A stretch of 64,000 bases of DNA from an uncultured Collinsella sp. (lineage in GTDB: Bacteria; Actinomycetota; Coriobacteriia; Coriobacteriales; Coriobacteriaceae), in contig CAAGCF010000005.1 of the NCBI GenBank assembly GCA_900768265.1, positions 1 through 64,000 of the forward strand, in the 5' to 3' direction. The notes below the pieces were generated by a model. It ran no database searches. It worked only from the letters and a program-made list of their open reading frames with translations, and was not told where the DNA came from. Both the position numbers and the translations under genes were made by a program. Each line of letters starts with the position of its first letter. Position 1 is the first letter of the stretch. Shown one piece after another: positions 63,709 to 64,000 of this stretch.

Positions 63709-64000
63709 ATGGCAGCATCCGACATGATGTCCGCCCTGATGGAGCTTTGCCAGGAGAAGCACATCGACCAGCTCTATCTGATCGACCGCCTGGAGCAGTC
63801 GCTCGCCAAGAGCTATGCCGAGATCCTGCATCTTGAGTGGGGCGCCAAGGTGACCATCGACCGCACCACCGGCAAGATCTACGTCTACCGTCTGGAGCCG
63901 ATCGACGATTCCATGGACGAGGAGGGCAACTTCACCGAGTTCGAGGAGATCGACGTCACCCCCAAGAACACGAGCCGCATCGCTGCCCAGCACGCCAAGG
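63709..64000 (+). CDS. nusA: Transcription factor NusA (5' part, cut by window end)
   Basis: 97 codons are present from ATG 63709, which follows the rimP stop by one base, with AAGGAAGG before it. The visible N-terminal domain (MMSALMELCQEKHIDQLYLIDRLEQSLAKSYA is one helix-rich run in residues 6-37; then GNFTEFEEIDVTPKNTSRIAAQHAK) is that of NusA. It binds RNA polymerase and controls pausing, termination and antitermination. The S1 and KH domains lie beyond the window. Confidence 0.93.
   Translation, partial: MAASDMMSALMELCQEKHIDQLYLIDRLEQSLAKSYAEILHLEWGAKVTIDRTTGKIYVYRLEPIDDSMDEEGNFTEFEEIDVTPKNTSRIAAQHAK

Noticed and set aside
1..64000. CRISPR array
   Set aside because: No regularly spaced short direct repeats with unique spacers; the repeats in the ChW genes are coding and diverged.

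Overview
The window reads as chromosome of a Gram-positive, moderately GC-rich gut actinobacterium, most likely Collinsella or a close relative in the Coriobacteriia. This is an inference from clustered secreted proteins built from ChW (clostridial hydrophobic W) repeats, a fused RmlC-RmlD protein, a Gram-positive type Pel cluster and the leuS / rimP-nusA context; no rRNA is present to prove it.

Layout. 1-8 kb: three neighbouring ChW-repeat proteins, each with a different catalytic-looking domain (NlpC/P60-like, YkuD L,D-transpeptidase, and a GT80 sialyltransferase-like domain), plus a signal-peptide stub of a lost fourth member. 8-12.7 kb: an AT-rich patch with an IS256-type transposase remnant, a HEPN-motif protein, a frameshifted AIPR (abortive infection) gene and a double-HTH regulator. 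12.7-38.4 kb: a large surface polysaccharide region with many GT2, GT4 and GT8 glycosyltransferases, a Wzx flippase, a DUF2142-like membrane protein, two WsaF-like rhamnosyltransferases, the dTDP-rhamnose genes rmlA, rmlB and rmlCD, and a Wzm/Wzt ABC exporter. A RelA/SpoT-fold gene with a small overlapping partner sits between rmlA and rmlB and has clearly different base composition. 38.5-43.5 kb: a scar made of IS256 and glycosyltransferase fragments, then a three-gene GT2/GT2/YfhO lipid-linked glycosylation operon and the tail of a lost wzt. 43.5-45.6 kb: tRNA-Arg(UCU), remains of a Septu-like ATPase/HNH pair, and an AAA ATPase gene.

45.7-56.9 kb: a tightly overlapped operon: PelD-like c-di-GMP receptor with an N-terminal epimerase-like domain, PelE-like, a DUF2194 deacetylase-like protein in the PelA position, PelF glycosyltransferase, PelG transporter, CotH lipoprotein kinase, VTC-type polyphosphate polymerase and DUF4956 membrane protein. 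The simplest reading is one cationic-polysaccharide synthesis and export machine with attached phosphorylation or polyphosphate functions. 57-64 kb: housekeeping genes: a PLP-fold protein lacking its lysine, a ModE-type HTH protein, guaB, leuS behind a long inverted repeat, and rimP with the start of nusA behind a good promoter and an attenuator-like hairpin.

Together the window is a cell-envelope locus: polymer synthesis (rhamnose-rich glycan, Pel-like glycan, lipid-linked glycosylation), wall-binding enzymes that may modify or anchor surface material, and interspersed defence-type genes and transposon scars that suggest repeated exchange of cassettes.
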